NCBI RefSeq assembly: GCF_049676595.1
Contig: NZ_CP187259.1
Span: 248,001 to 312,000, forward strand
Origin: Methanocella_A sp049676595
Lineage (GTDB): Archaea; Halobacteriota; Methanocellia; Methanocellales; Methanocellaceae
DNA: 64,000 bases
Direction: 5' to 3'
Below are positions 32,087 through 41,588 of the stretch, in pieces (within the stretch, counting starts at the first letter, position 1; each line of letters opens with the position of its first letter). Under the pieces are notes generated by a model. That model did not search any database. It was not told the origin of the DNA and saw only the letters and a program-made list of their open reading frames with translations. The position numbers and the translations under genes are program-made.

Positions 32087-32545
32087 AAACCACGGCGGCA
32101 CGGCGACACAGCGACTATTCGAGAAACGATGGCAGGATGGTTATTTGAACCACGACGGCACGGCGACACAGAGACAACTGAGTACCGTAAAACAATATCT
32201 CTTTTTTAGTCCACGGCGGCACGGAGACAGTGTATTGATCAGTATGGTTACCGGTCTATCGATTAAGCATGACCTGCCAGAATATAGTAGTATTATCCGT
32301 TAATCCAGGTTTCCAGTCCGTTACTGCGGGAGGCTTGTCTCCGTGTAGTCAGCCCGCCGTGCCGCCGTGGATCTAAAAAATGAGCGATCGTATTCCAGTA
32401 CGCATTGTCTCTGTGCCGCTGTGTCGCCGTGGTTCCAGTCTCCAATCGGTTGTACTGATACGCATTGTCTCCGTGTCGTTGTGCCGCCGTGGTTCCAGTC
32501 TCGGATTTCCGGTCGCCAGGACAAGGAGCAGTGTCGCCGTGGTAT
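32087..32545. repeat. Composite dyad-symmetric repeat element, copy 1
   Basis: The left half contains plus-strand units like CCACGGCGGCACGGCGACAC (32091, 32153, 32214 areas). The right half contains the same units inverted (GTGTCGCCGTGGTTCCAG and similar, 32340-32540). Spacer blocks such as GAGAAACGATGGCAGGAT and CTCTTTTTTAGTCCACGG recur in copy 2 at 52.5 kb. It lies exactly between the convergent top6A and thioredoxin genes. Open frames in it are repeat translations (SLCRRGS units), and I see no gene in this gap. Confidence 0.75.
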
Positions 32546-32576
32546 TTTTAGCGCAAGTAAAGAAGAAAAAGTGTTT

Positions 32577-32918
32577 TTACTGGTTTTCCAGCAGGGGCTT
32601 GAGTCTGCCCTCGATGTACTGCCTGGGAACAGCGCCGACGATGGTGTCGGCCTGCTTGCCTTTGGCGAAGATGAGCAGGGTCGGGATGCTGAAGATCTTG
32701 AACTGCTGGACGACTTTGGTACTCTCGTCGGTGTTGAGCTTGTAGAACTTGACTTTGCCTTCGTATTCCTTGGCCAGCGTCTCGATAGTGGGCGCTAGCA
32801 TTCTGCACGGGCCGCACCATGGTGCCCAGCAATCGATGACTGTAACGGAGCCCGACTTGATCGCGTCGTCGAAGGTGGCGTCGGTGAGGTCGGTTACGAA
32901 TTGTGAAGTCTCTGCCAT
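32577..32918 (-). CDS. Thioredoxin
   Basis: A 113-residue thiol-disulfide oxidoreductase with the active site WCGPC at 34-38, VIDCWAPWCGPCRMLAPTIE, the cis-proline segment IFSIPTLLIFAKGKQ and C-terminal helix. It starts MAETSQFVTDLTDATFDDAI, nearly identical in layout to the upstream gene at 32992, so the two arose by tandem duplication. No signal peptide is present, so it is cytoplasmic. Confidence 0.95.
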   Translation of the reverse strand: MAETSQFVTDLTDATFDDAIKSGSVTVIDCWAPWCGPCRMLAPTIETLAKEYEGKVKFYKLNTDESTKVVQQFKIFSIPTLLIFAKGKQADTIVGAVPRQYIEGRLKPLLENQ

Positions 32919-32991
32919 AATATGGTTACCCCTAGGATATAGGCTCTTAAGGCTTAAATGGTTTCGGGCAGGGCGGCTGCTGCAGTGTCAC

Positions 32992-33327
32992 TTACTTGAG
33001 GAGAGGCTCAAGTTTGCCCTCGATGTACTGGCGGGGCACCGCGCCGATGATGGTGTCGGCCAGCTTGCCGTCCGCGAAGATGAAGAGCGTGGGGATGCTC
33101 CTGATGCGGAACTGGGAGGCTACCTGGGGGTTGTCGTCAGTGTTGAGCTTGTAGAACTTGACCCGGCCGTCGTAGTCTTTGGCGAGACCCTCGATGGTGG
33201 GCGCCAGGATCCTGCAAGGTCCGCACCAGGGGGCCCAGCAATCCACGACGACCACCCGGCTGCTCTTGATAGCGCTGTCAAAGCTGGCATCACTGGTATC
33301 CATTACTAGCTGCGACGTCTCCGCCAT
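32992..33327 (-). CDS. Thioredoxin (tandem paralog)
   Basis: A 111-residue thioredoxin starting MAETSQLVMDTSDASFDSAI with active site WCGPC at 34-38 and cis-proline segment RIRSIPTLFIFADGKL. The second paralog follows 73 bases downstream on the same strand. An AT-rich segment (CCTATATCCTAGGGG on the minus strand) in that gap may serve as a separate promoter for the downstream copy. Confidence 0.95.
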   Translation of the reverse strand: MAETSQLVMDTSDASFDSAIKSSRVVVVDCWAPWCGPCRILAPTIEGLAKDYDGRVKFYKLNTDDNPQVASQFRIRSIPTLFIFADGKLADTIIGAVPRQYIEGKLEPLLK

Positions 33328-33460
33328 GAAAATGACTCCTATATCATATGCAGGACGACGCTTTTATTTATAGAATTGGCGTGGTAAACGCGCTCGGCGG
33401 GGGCCAGTAGGGCGTGGGCCATATTCCGGCGGAAAGTACATGGTGGCGCTTGTTGCCGGG

Positions 33461-35374
33461 CTATTGCTCTGCTGCGGGCAGCATGACCACGAATCTCGAG
33501 CCCCGGGTATGATCGCCCGGCACCCGGTCTTCGACCCACACCCGGCCGGCGTAGCTCTCGACCAGCGACTTCACCAGGTACAGGCCGAGGCCTTTGCCAC
33601 CAGCCCTGGTGGCGCCCTGGCGGAGCCGGTCGAAAATCCGGTCCTTCAGCTCGTCGGGTATGCCGGGCCCGTTGTCCTCGACGGTGATCCGGCAGTACTT
33701 TTTTCCACGTTCTACCGTCTCCTCGGACCTGATGCTTACGGTCGGGCTGCCTTTCTCGGCCGAGTGCTTGATCGCGTTGCCCACGAGGTTGGAGAAGACG
33801 TCGAACAGCAGTCCGTTTGCCATCACTGCGCAGCCGTAAGCAGGAGCATAGTCGATCTTCTCTCCGCCCTTAGTGCTGGTGTAATAGGACTTTACCTCAT
33901 CGATCACCTGTCCGACGGCTATCTTCTGGGTGCGCATCTCACCCGATCTGACCTGCTGGAGCTTCCGGACGTTCTGGATGAGGCGGGTGCTGCCTTCCAG
34001 GGACTCCATGGATTTCGCCAGAAGCTCCTTCTCCCGCCCATCCAGCCGGGGGGAGTCGAGGAGCATTTCCAGGAAGCCTATGCCGATCTGGTTCAGGTTG
34101 TTGATGTCGTGGCTCATCAGGTCGAGGTACAGCTCAGCCCTCGATTTCTCGTCCTCCAGGGCCAGGGCTATCTTTTTTCTCTCGGTGATGTCCCGGACGT
34201 GTTCGATGACGCCTGTGACGTTCCCCCTGTCGTCGAACAGGGGGAACGAATAAACCTCGAGCCAGCCCACTTGATTGCCGTGCTTATCCGGAAGAGGCAG
34301 AATATTGCTCTGCATGGTTTTCAGCCTCATCGCCCTGAGGCTGGGGCAGACTTCACAGGGCTTGTTCTGCATATGGTAAGCGTAGTAGCACATTTTTCCT
34401 TCCAGAGGCCTCATGAAGTAGTGCCACTCTTCCATGATACGGTTCACCCGGACTATCTTCAGGTCCTTGTCCAGGATGCTGATGCCATCCTGGAAGCTGT
34501 CGAAGATGCGGCTCAAAAACTGCTCGTTCTTACGCAGGGCCTCCTCAGCCTCCTTTCTCTCGGTCACGTCCCTGTTGACGCCCCGGTATCCGGTCAGGAT
34601 ACCACCGGGGCCCAGGATAGGCTCTCCGTTAGTCTCCAGGCAGATGACTCTGCCATCCTTCCTCCGCACCCGGTAGTCGAGCAGCATCAGGGGCTTGCGG
34701 CCCTGGATGGCCAGGGTCAGTGCCTCTCTGGTCCGGGGGATATCCTCGGGGCAGATGAAGTCAAAGGGCTTTTTACCGACGACCTCTGCAGGGGCATACC
34801 CCATGATGTCCAGGGTTTTAGGGCTGGCGTAGGTACAGGTAAACTGCAGATCCGTTTCCCAGACCATGTCGTTGATGTTCTCTACCAGGCTGCGGTATCG
34901 CTCCTCGCTTTCCCGCAGGGCATCCTCGATTTTCTTCCTCCCGGAGATGTCCCGGCTGAAGGAGATGATGTACTCCTGGTCGCCGTATTTTTGATAATGG
35001 GCGGTGACCTCCACAGGGATTCTGCGGCCGGTTTTCGTAATATGCCCGGATTCAAAGGTGAGAGCTTTACACTCTTTTATGGACCGGATAAAAGCGGCGA
35101 AGCGCCCGCGGGGGTAGTTGGGATCGATGTCCGGCACCGACATGACCAGCAACTCGTCCCGGGTATAGCCCAGCATTGCGCACGTCGCGTCGTTTACGTA
35201 GAGAATGCGGGAGTTCATGTCGGTCCAGATGGCCGACTCTGGGAAGTGGTCCACGGAGTACTGGGTCAGGCGAAGCCTCTCTTCCTGATCGACACGCTTA
35301 TCCGGGACTGAGCCGGAAATTTTTCCAGGCTTCGGCCCCAGCTTAGGTTTCACTGTATAAGTAGGCCGGGACAT
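33461..35374 (-). CDS. Cytoplasmic multi-PAS histidine kinase
   Basis: A 637-residue soluble kinase. PAS domains occupy about 35-150, 155-275 and 285-405. The third contains CYYAYHMQNKPCEVCP (C329, C340, C343), a pattern known from PAS domains that may bind metal or sense redox. The dimerisation helix has LDLMSHDINNLNQIG with phosphoacceptor His422, followed by the ATPase domain (NLVGNAIKHS, VEDNGPGIPD, GGKGLGLYLV). There is no receiver domain or membrane segment. It belongs to the methanogen type of kinases whose H-box reads HDINN. No response regulator gene is nearby. Confidence 0.92.
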   Translation of the reverse strand: MSRPTYTVKPKLGPKPGKISGSVPDKRVDQEERLRLTQYSVDHFPESAIWTDMNSRILYVNDATCAMLGYTRDELLVMSVPDIDPNYPRGRFAAFIRSIKECKALTFESGHITKTGRRIPVEVTAHYQKYGDQEYIISFSRDISGRKKIEDALRESEERYRSLVENINDMVWETDLQFTCTYASPKTLDIMGYAPAEVVGKKPFDFICPEDIPRTREALTLAIQGRKPLMLLDYRVRRKDGRVICLETNGEPILGPGGILTGYRGVNRDVTERKEAEEALRKNEQFLSRIFDSFQDGISILDKDLKIVRVNRIMEEWHYFMRPLEGKMCYYAYHMQNKPCEVCPSLRAMRLKTMQSNILPLPDKHGNQVGWLEVYSFPLFDDRGNVTGVIEHVRDITERKKIALALEDEKSRAELYLDLMSHDINNLNQIGIGFLEMLLDSPRLDGREKELLAKSMESLEGSTRLIQNVRKLQQVRSGEMRTQKIAVGQVIDEVKSYYTSTKGGEKIDYAPAYGCAVMANGLLFDVFSNLVGNAIKHSAEKGSPTVSIRSEETVERGKKYCRITVEDNGPGIPDELKDRIFDRLRQGATRAGGKGLGLYLVKSLVESYAGRVWVEDRVPGDHTRGSRFVVMLPAAEQ

Positions 35375-35560
35375 AACACATTCGATCTTGCCTTGGTCAT
35401 ATCTGATGTGTATAAATATTATAATTGATATTAAATGTAATATCCTCTAGTTGATATACTTGAGCTTGGCACCTGTCCTGCCTGTCAGCCGGTATGTACC
35501 ATCCGACTTCCGCTCCTGCTGGACTGCCTGGCGTATCCTGCCGCAGGGATGGCTGGCCTG

Positions 35561-37261
35561 CTACAGCGCTTCGTCGATCGCCGGCAGGTACACCGAGAAC
35601 CGGGTGCCCTTCCCGTAGTCTCCCGGAACCCGGTTCTCCACTTCTACGCGGCCGCCGAAGCCTTCCACCAGGCTCCTGACGAGGTAAAGGCCCAGCCCTG
35701 TGCCTTTCGCTTTAGTTTGGCCGCGCTTGAAGCGCTGGAACACTTCTTCCTTCTTCTCGTCGGGAATACCCTTACCATTATCCTCTATTGCCACCCGGTA
35801 GTAACAGGGGCCGTTCGAGACGACCCGGCGCACGTCCACGGCGATATCCAGCGGGCCGGCGGAATGCTTCACCGCGTTGTCCAGCAGGTTCATGAACACG
35901 TCCTTCAGCAGCAGGTTAGCCTGCACCAGGCTGCCCTCGCACCCGGAAAAAGTTATGGCGATATCCCTGCCGGGCAGGCCCGAATACATCTTCAGGACCT
36001 CCGGGAGGACCACGCCGAGGTCAACCGGCTCCAGGGCGTACTCGCCCGAATTGAGCTTCTGCAGCTTCCTGACGTTGTCGATGAGCCTCGCGGCTTTCTC
36101 CAGAGTCGCCGCCAGGGAGTCTAGAACTTCCCTGTCTCGGCCCTCGAGCTTTCCTTTGTGTTCCAGGGTCTCCCCGGCCAGCTCCAGCTGCATCATCATA
36201 ATCTGGTGCATGTTGCTGATGTCGTGGCCCATCAGGTCCAGGTATAGCTCGGCCTGAAGCTTGGCTTCTTCCAGCTCCTTTTCAGCCCTCTTGCGCTCGG
36301 TGATGGGCCTGGTGGTGATCACGATGCCATCCACCCCCGGGACGCCGATCATGTTCGAGCCGGTCGATTCGACGTCCAGGTACTCGCCGTCGGCTTTCAG
36401 GATCCTGAACTCCGTAGGGGTCCCGGGGTTGGTCCCCGCGTAAATACTACTCAGGCTGCTCCGCACCAGCTCCAGGTCGTCGGGGTGGATGAAGTCCATG
36501 GGCGACCTGCCCAGCAGAGAGCCTGAAGGGTAGCCCAGGATCCGCTCCGACGACGGAGAATCGTAGATTATGCGGCCTTCCCTGTCCAGGATCCGGATGA
36601 TGTCGGACGAGTTCTGGATCAGCGACCGGAATCTGACTTCGCTCTCCCGGAGGGCTCTCCTCGCTTCCGCCTGCTCCTTGCTCTCGATAACCTTCCACCC
36701 GCCTTCCTGCCGGCTCAGTGCAAACTGATGGGTGCTGACCACGTCCAGAATATCGTAGGCGCCGCACCGGTCCAGGGAATAAGTGCAGAGAGCGATCATG
36801 CTGTGCTGGCCGACGGTGTCGTTCACATCCTGCTCGTAGTCGAGAAAGTCCTTCCAGTCTGCCTTTTCCAGCCAGAACGTGTTACCCGTCAGCCTCAGCC
36901 CGCTGAAACCTCTGGCCAGGGCCGCCTTGAGCTTATCTACCCAGCCGTTGAGCACCCTCTTCGAATTGAAGACGCCGTCGATCACGTACCATTGATCGTA
37001 AGGCAGGATCTCGATCTGCCCCCGCTCCAGGTATGTCGCGAAGTCAGGCACAGCCTCGGCCATCCGGGCCCTGGCCTCGCCGGCCTCGAAAGGCTCGGAA
37101 GTGACCCACATGCAGAATTCGTTGTTCTCCAGGCCGGCCTTAACATAAGGGATGATGACGTCGATCAAATCTTGCTTAGTCTGGTAGAACAGGCAGAAAT
37201 GCGTACCCCAGGGTACCGGCCCCAACACGTCGATGCCTGATTCCCGGATACCAGCGGTCAT
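35561..37261 (-). CDS. MEDS-PAS histidine kinase
   Basis: A 566-residue soluble kinase. Residues about 11-185 match the MEDS sensor domain (methanogen/methylotroph, DcmR type): VPWGTHFCLFYQTKQDLIDV, ENNEFCMWVTSEPF and SMIALCTYSLDRCGA. This is an inactive RecA/KaiC-like fold thought to sense one-carbon or hydrocarbon-derived molecules. A PAS domain follows (205-325), then the kinase with LDLMGHDISNMHQI (His346) and VAIEDNGKGIPDE plus GTGLGLYLVRS. It neighbours two related kinases on the same strand. No receiver domain is present. Confidence 0.92.
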   Translation of the reverse strand: MTAGIRESGIDVLGPVPWGTHFCLFYQTKQDLIDVIIPYVKAGLENNEFCMWVTSEPFEAGEARARMAEAVPDFATYLERGQIEILPYDQWYVIDGVFNSKRVLNGWVDKLKAALARGFSGLRLTGNTFWLEKADWKDFLDYEQDVNDTVGQHSMIALCTYSLDRCGAYDILDVVSTHQFALSRQEGGWKVIESKEQAEARRALRESEVRFRSLIQNSSDIIRILDREGRIIYDSPSSERILGYPSGSLLGRSPMDFIHPDDLELVRSSLSSIYAGTNPGTPTEFRILKADGEYLDVESTGSNMIGVPGVDGIVITTRPITERKRAEKELEEAKLQAELYLDLMGHDISNMHQIMMMQLELAGETLEHKGKLEGRDREVLDSLAATLEKAARLIDNVRKLQKLNSGEYALEPVDLGVVLPEVLKMYSGLPGRDIAITFSGCEGSLVQANLLLKDVFMNLLDNAVKHSAGPLDIAVDVRRVVSNGPCYYRVAIEDNGKGIPDEKKEEVFQRFKRGQTKAKGTGLGLYLVRSLVEGFGGRVEVENRVPGDYGKGTRFSVYLPAIDEAL

Positions 37262-37459
37262 GATTGCACGCTCAATGAGATGATGAACCTTCTAACTTAT
37301 ATTATATAATTTTTCTCAAGATAGCATATATCCTGCCACGGATATTCCCCCGGGAACTGACAGGCAGATGGTGAGCCATTTTCGCAGTGAAGAGCTTCTG
37401 CAGCATCGCTAACTTGAAGGGACCCGCGTGGACGGAGCCTGAAAGCACGATAGATCGAT

Positions 37460-39949
37460 TTAGGATAGCCGGGGTAAGTATACGATGAATTTACTTCCCC
37501 GGGCATACTCGCCGGGGACCCGGTCTTCGACAGCGACTGACCCCCCGAACCGCTCGACCAGCATTTTTACGATGTACAGCCCGAGCCCCTTCCCGTGAGC
37601 CTTGGTAGTCCCGCGCTGGAACCTCCTGAACAGCTTCGTCTTCACCTGGTCCTGGATGCCGTAGCCGTTGTCCGTGATCGTCGTCCGGTAATACCTGATG
37701 CCTGCTCTTTCCACCTCGTCGATCGTGATCTCGATCCTCACCTCAGCCCCCGAGTATTTAATCGAGTTGTTGATGAGGTTGCAGAAGACTTCCTTGAGGA
37801 GAGGGGCGCCTGTCACGATTTTCTCCCCGGGGGAAGCGAACTCAATTCTGACAGTTTTGCCGGCGGGCCTCGGGGCTTCCTCGATACATTTAGAGATCAT
37901 GCCAGCGATATCAACAGGCTCAGGGTGAAGCTCGCCCGAAGCGATCTTCTGGATTTTCCGCACGTTCTCGATGAGGTTGATACTACCGTAAATGGCAGTC
38001 TGAATGTTGTTGACCATCTCCCGCTCGTCGTCTGTGAGGGTTTCCTCTAACTGCAGGATTTCCAGATTCATCAGCGCGATCTGGTTCAGGTTGTTGATGT
38101 CGTGGGCCATGATGTCCACGTACAGGTCCGACTGGCCCTTGGCATCGGCGAGAGCTTTCTGAGACCGTTTACGCTCGGTAATATCCCGGCCGTAGGCACA
38201 AACCAGCTCCAGGTCATCGAACCGCAGGTAGCTCGCGGCCACCTCGATCGGGAAAATTCTGCCGTCCCGGGCCCTGTTCTCGGTTTCGTACGACAGGGAG
38301 CCCTTCTCCTTGATCGCGTCCCAGCGGACCTGCCAGCCATCCGCTCCGTACGCGGGATTGATGTCCTGCATGGTCATCGAGCGCAGCTCTTCACAGCTGT
38401 ACCCGTATTGTCTGCAGGCCGACTGGTTGGCGTAGAAGATACGCCCGTCCTCCTGGATAAAGAAGATCATATCGGTGGCGTGATCGAGGGAGAACCTCGC
38501 CAGCCTGAGCTCCTTCTCCCTCTCCACCCGATCGGTGACGTCTCTGACTATGGCCACCAGCACCGGCTTATTTCGGATGCTCGCGCCTGCCGAGCTGACT
38601 TCGGCGAGGAATATGCTGCCGTCCTTCCTGACCACGGAGGTCTGGTAGAAACAGCCCTCGTCATAGCACTTCCTGAGCATTTCCGGCGCGCCGGACCGAT
38701 CATCGGGTAAGCGGAAATCTGACACAGTTTTGGTCAGCAGCTCGTCTTTGGTATAGCCATATAACTCGCATGCTGCCTTATTAGCGTCAAGAACCCTGCC
38801 GGTGATATTCGTGAAAAGGATCGCGTCTCTGGCCCGCTGGAAGATCAGCTGGTACTTCCGGGAGATCTCCACGGTCCGTTCGAGCTCTGTAGTTCGCTCC
38901 AGGTCGTCCATCATGGAGTTGAACGTCCTGGACAGGTCCCCGATCTCGTCCTTGCGATCGGTCCTGGCCCGCTCGTGGAGGCTGCCGGCGGAAACCCTGC
39001 GCATGGTGTCGGACAGTTCGACGATTGGCGCGGTGAGGTAGCTCGAGACAAAGTAGCTGACCACGATTATCGGCAGGGACAAACTCAGCAGCAGCGCAAG
39101 TATCTCGAGAATTCGCCGGAAGATCTGCTCGTATACCACGGTCAAGGGAGTGGTCACGACGGAGCCCCACCCGGACAGGGGCACGGGAGAAAAGCCGACG
39201 ATTCTGTACTGCCCGTCGTACGTCTCGCTGGTTTCCATCAAGCCCTCCGTGCCGTTTATCACCTTCCTGACGGGAGTGGCAAAGGAAAAGTCGGAGTTCT
39301 TCTCGACGTAAGTCCTCTCGTCGTGAGAAACGACCACGCCCCCGCTGTCCACTACCAGGATATTCCGGTCAGGGCTGGTCTGCCGCTGCTGTATCTCCCT
39401 GTCGAGCCGCCGGGGATCGACCGACGCGACAATATACCCGACTACGGAGCCCCGGTCGATCACGGGGACAGAAACTGAAAAAACGTAGTCCCTGAGGCTT
39501 TCGCTGTAATAGAGCCCGGTGACGAACGTGCCGTTTTGTTGCCTCGCCAGATCGTACCAGCCAGAGTGGATAAACCCGGTAGTGTTAGCACCTTTAGAGT
39601 GATATAGCACGTTGGCATTCGTATCCAGGATGACCGCGACGTCGAGATCTGGTATGGTCGACGCCATGTTGTCCCCGATGGCCTTTAACCTCCCGGTATC
39701 GTTACGCCTGACCGCGTCGATCGTATCCGGATTGCCTGCAGTGACTCTTTCCGCGATCACTATGTTGTTCATAAATACGTCGACGTACCCCGATATTGTC
39801 CGGGCGTCCTCCAGGTTGGACTGGCGGATATCCGTCTTCATCGACGTGTACGTGGAGTAAACCCACAAGCCGCCGACCACCAGCACGATCAGCACCCCGA
39901 GTGACAGCAGTATTATGGCCGTCCGGGTGCGGATGGAATTGAGACGCAT
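37460..39949 (-). CDS. Membrane histidine kinase with Cache, HAMP and PAS domains
   Basis: An 829-residue transmembrane kinase. A first membrane helix (TAIILLSLGVLIVLVVGGLW) precedes a dCache-like extracellular domain (about 45-275), a second helix (about 280-305) and a HAMP domain (SSYLTAPIVELSDTMRRVSA). Two PAS domains follow, then the kinase with VDIMAHDINNLNQI (His616) and TITDNGYGIQDQ plus GKGLGLYIVKM. The frame extends 15 codons upstream, but MRLNSIRTRT at 39949 fits better: TTATAAATTT about 30 bases upstream predicts a leaderless transcript. The ligand bound outside the cell is unknown. Confidence 0.92.
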   Translation of the reverse strand: MRLNSIRTRTAIILLSLGVLIVLVVGGLWVYSTYTSMKTDIRQSNLEDARTISGYVDVFMNNIVIAERVTAGNPDTIDAVRRNDTGRLKAIGDNMASTIPDLDVAVILDTNANVLYHSKGANTTGFIHSGWYDLARQQNGTFVTGLYYSESLRDYVFSVSVPVIDRGSVVGYIVASVDPRRLDREIQQRQTSPDRNILVVDSGGVVVSHDERTYVEKNSDFSFATPVRKVINGTEGLMETSETYDGQYRIVGFSPVPLSGWGSVVTTPLTVVYEQIFRRILEILALLLSLSLPIIVVSYFVSSYLTAPIVELSDTMRRVSAGSLHERARTDRKDEIGDLSRTFNSMMDDLERTTELERTVEISRKYQLIFQRARDAILFTNITGRVLDANKAACELYGYTKDELLTKTVSDFRLPDDRSGAPEMLRKCYDEGCFYQTSVVRKDGSIFLAEVSSAGASIRNKPVLVAIVRDVTDRVEREKELRLARFSLDHATDMIFFIQEDGRIFYANQSACRQYGYSCEELRSMTMQDINPAYGADGWQVRWDAIKEKGSLSYETENRARDGRIFPIEVAASYLRFDDLELVCAYGRDITERKRSQKALADAKGQSDLYVDIMAHDINNLNQIALMNLEILQLEETLTDDEREMVNNIQTAIYGSINLIENVRKIQKIASGELHPEPVDIAGMISKCIEEAPRPAGKTVRIEFASPGEKIVTGAPLLKEVFCNLINNSIKYSGAEVRIEITIDEVERAGIRYYRTTITDNGYGIQDQVKTKLFRRFQRGTTKAHGKGLGLYIVKMLVERFGGSVAVEDRVPGEYARGSKFIVYLPRLS

Positions 39950-40113
39950 CAATAAATAAAATTTCGAGTGGAAATTTATAACATGATACGACAATTACCG
40001 GTCGGGAACTGCCTTTGGGGATGCCGGCAGACAGGCTTTGAGCCGGTCGGTTAGGCCGTCAGCCCGAGGCCGGGAAGCCGGGAAGCCAGCCACCCGGCAT
40101 AACCTCCCGCCTG

Positions 40114-41346
40114 CTATTGCCAGGTCTTTTTAGACAGCATCATCCAGCCCGAGAAAACGGATACCACCACGCAGGCCAGCAGCCACGCATAGCCTATGCC
40201 GATCAGGCCCAGCTTCTGCAGTAACACGTAGCCCAGGCCGAGCGTCAAGGCCGTGACAGACAGCCTGACGAAATTCAGCATCACGAGGTTTTTCCGGACC
40301 TGCATCACGGTGAAGTAGACCTCTATGACCGCGTAGAACAGGCTGGATATCGCCAGCAGCATCAGCAGCTGATACGCTGCGGCCGAGTGTTCGGGGCTGA
40401 ACAGGCGCAGCAGATTATCGCCGAAGACGGCGGCGACCACCACCATCGGGACCAGGATGGCGAGGGCGAACCTGAGCGACCGCAAGGCCGTATCCTTCAG
40501 CGGCCGCTCATGCGCCCCTTCCACGAACATCGAAGCCACGATTGCATCGGGCACCAGCAGGAGGAACGCGGCGATGGAATACCCGGCGTAATAATAGGCC
40601 TGTGCGGTGGCTCCAAGTACGTTCACGACCAGGATCGGGATCAAGGTATAAGGCGCCGTATACAGGATCAGGGCCACGTAGTTGCTGAGGGAGTACTTCA
40701 TGGTTTTTCGGGCCTGGCCGAAGTCGGCGCGGAGATTGCGGGTCACGCCCATCCTGTACAGGAATATGACGCCCACGACCAGCATGACCAGATAAGTAAT
40801 GTCCAGCGCGAGCAAAATGCCGAGCACGCCCAGCGACCCTGCCAGGAAAAGCAGAGGTATCCTGAGGAACAGGAGGGAGTATTCCACGAACGCCAGGTCG
40901 GCTCTTCTGATCGCCACGAGGGCAGTACCCTGCATGTTAGTCACGGCCGTGAGGAAGATCAGCATGACGAACAGCAGAGCATATTGCCACTCTCTGAGGA
41001 ACAGCAGCGCCGGGGAGATATACGGTAGCCCGATCATGAAGCCTGCTGTTACTACGATCGTTACGGCAAGCATGATCGCTATCAGGGCATTTAAAAATCC
41101 ACCCCTGTCTTTCGATTGCGGAAAGAACCTGGTGATGCTGTCATCCATGCCCAGCCGGGAAATGGCGACCATCATCGCAGCCGCCGATATACCTGCAGTG
41201 GTCAGCCCGACGTTCTCCGCCGAGGTCACTTTACCCGCAAGGAGCCAGAGCAGGTAGTTAAAAAGCGAGACCAGCCCGGTATTCAGCATGATGAATAGCG
41301 AGTTCCGGTACAGGGGGTCTCTAAAAAAACTGGTCAGGCCCGGCAT
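40114..41346 (-). CDS. Polysaccharide flippase (Wzx/MATE-like)
   Basis: A 410-residue integral membrane protein with about 12 segments of the MOP superfamily, which flips lipid-linked sugars across the membrane. It starts MPGLTSFFRDPLYRNSLFIM, followed by NTGLVSLFNYLLWLLAG, LTTAGISAAAMMVAISRLGM and DDSITRFFPQ, typical of the first two helices of archaeal flippases. An upstream open frame of 50 codons lacks protein character. The gene is alone between the kinase cluster and a divergent nuclease-like gene. Confidence 0.88.
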   Translation of the reverse strand: MPGLTSFFRDPLYRNSLFIMLNTGLVSLFNYLLWLLAGKVTSAENVGLTTAGISAAAMMVAISRLGMDDSITRFFPQSKDRGGFLNALIAIMLAVTIVVTAGFMIGLPYISPALLFLREWQYALLFVMLIFLTAVTNMQGTALVAIRRADLAFVEYSLLFLRIPLLFLAGSLGVLGILLALDITYLVMLVVGVIFLYRMGVTRNLRADFGQARKTMKYSLSNYVALILYTAPYTLIPILVVNVLGATAQAYYYAGYSIAAFLLLVPDAIVASMFVEGAHERPLKDTALRSLRFALAILVPMVVVAAVFGDNLLRLFSPEHSAAAYQLLMLLAISSLFYAVIEVYFTVMQVRKNLVMLNFVRLSVTALTLGLGYVLLQKLGLIGIGYAWLLACVVVSVFSGWMMLSKKTWQ

Positions 41347-41588
41347 CGATACGACACTGAATAAAAAGTGTTCCCGGCCGATGTAATACCTATCCCGGTA
41401 TTTACCCGGGAAGAAAGGATGGAGAGCACCGGTAACTATCCTTAGCGGGTAATGTCGGCGTCCAGCGTTATTCCAGCAGTAAAAGCGGGAGGACACGAGG
41501 CCGGGAGGACAGGAAGGACGGGGGATAGAACAATTTATACTATGGTCGTATTATGCTATTTGTCTGACACAGGAGGACGAGGCTGATC

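Noticed and set aside
33440..35311. 623-codon open frame on the plus strand
   Set aside because: It is exactly antisense to the PAS histidine kinase, whose domains and motifs are unmistakable; the plus reading has no recognisable protein features and results from GC-rich codon bias.
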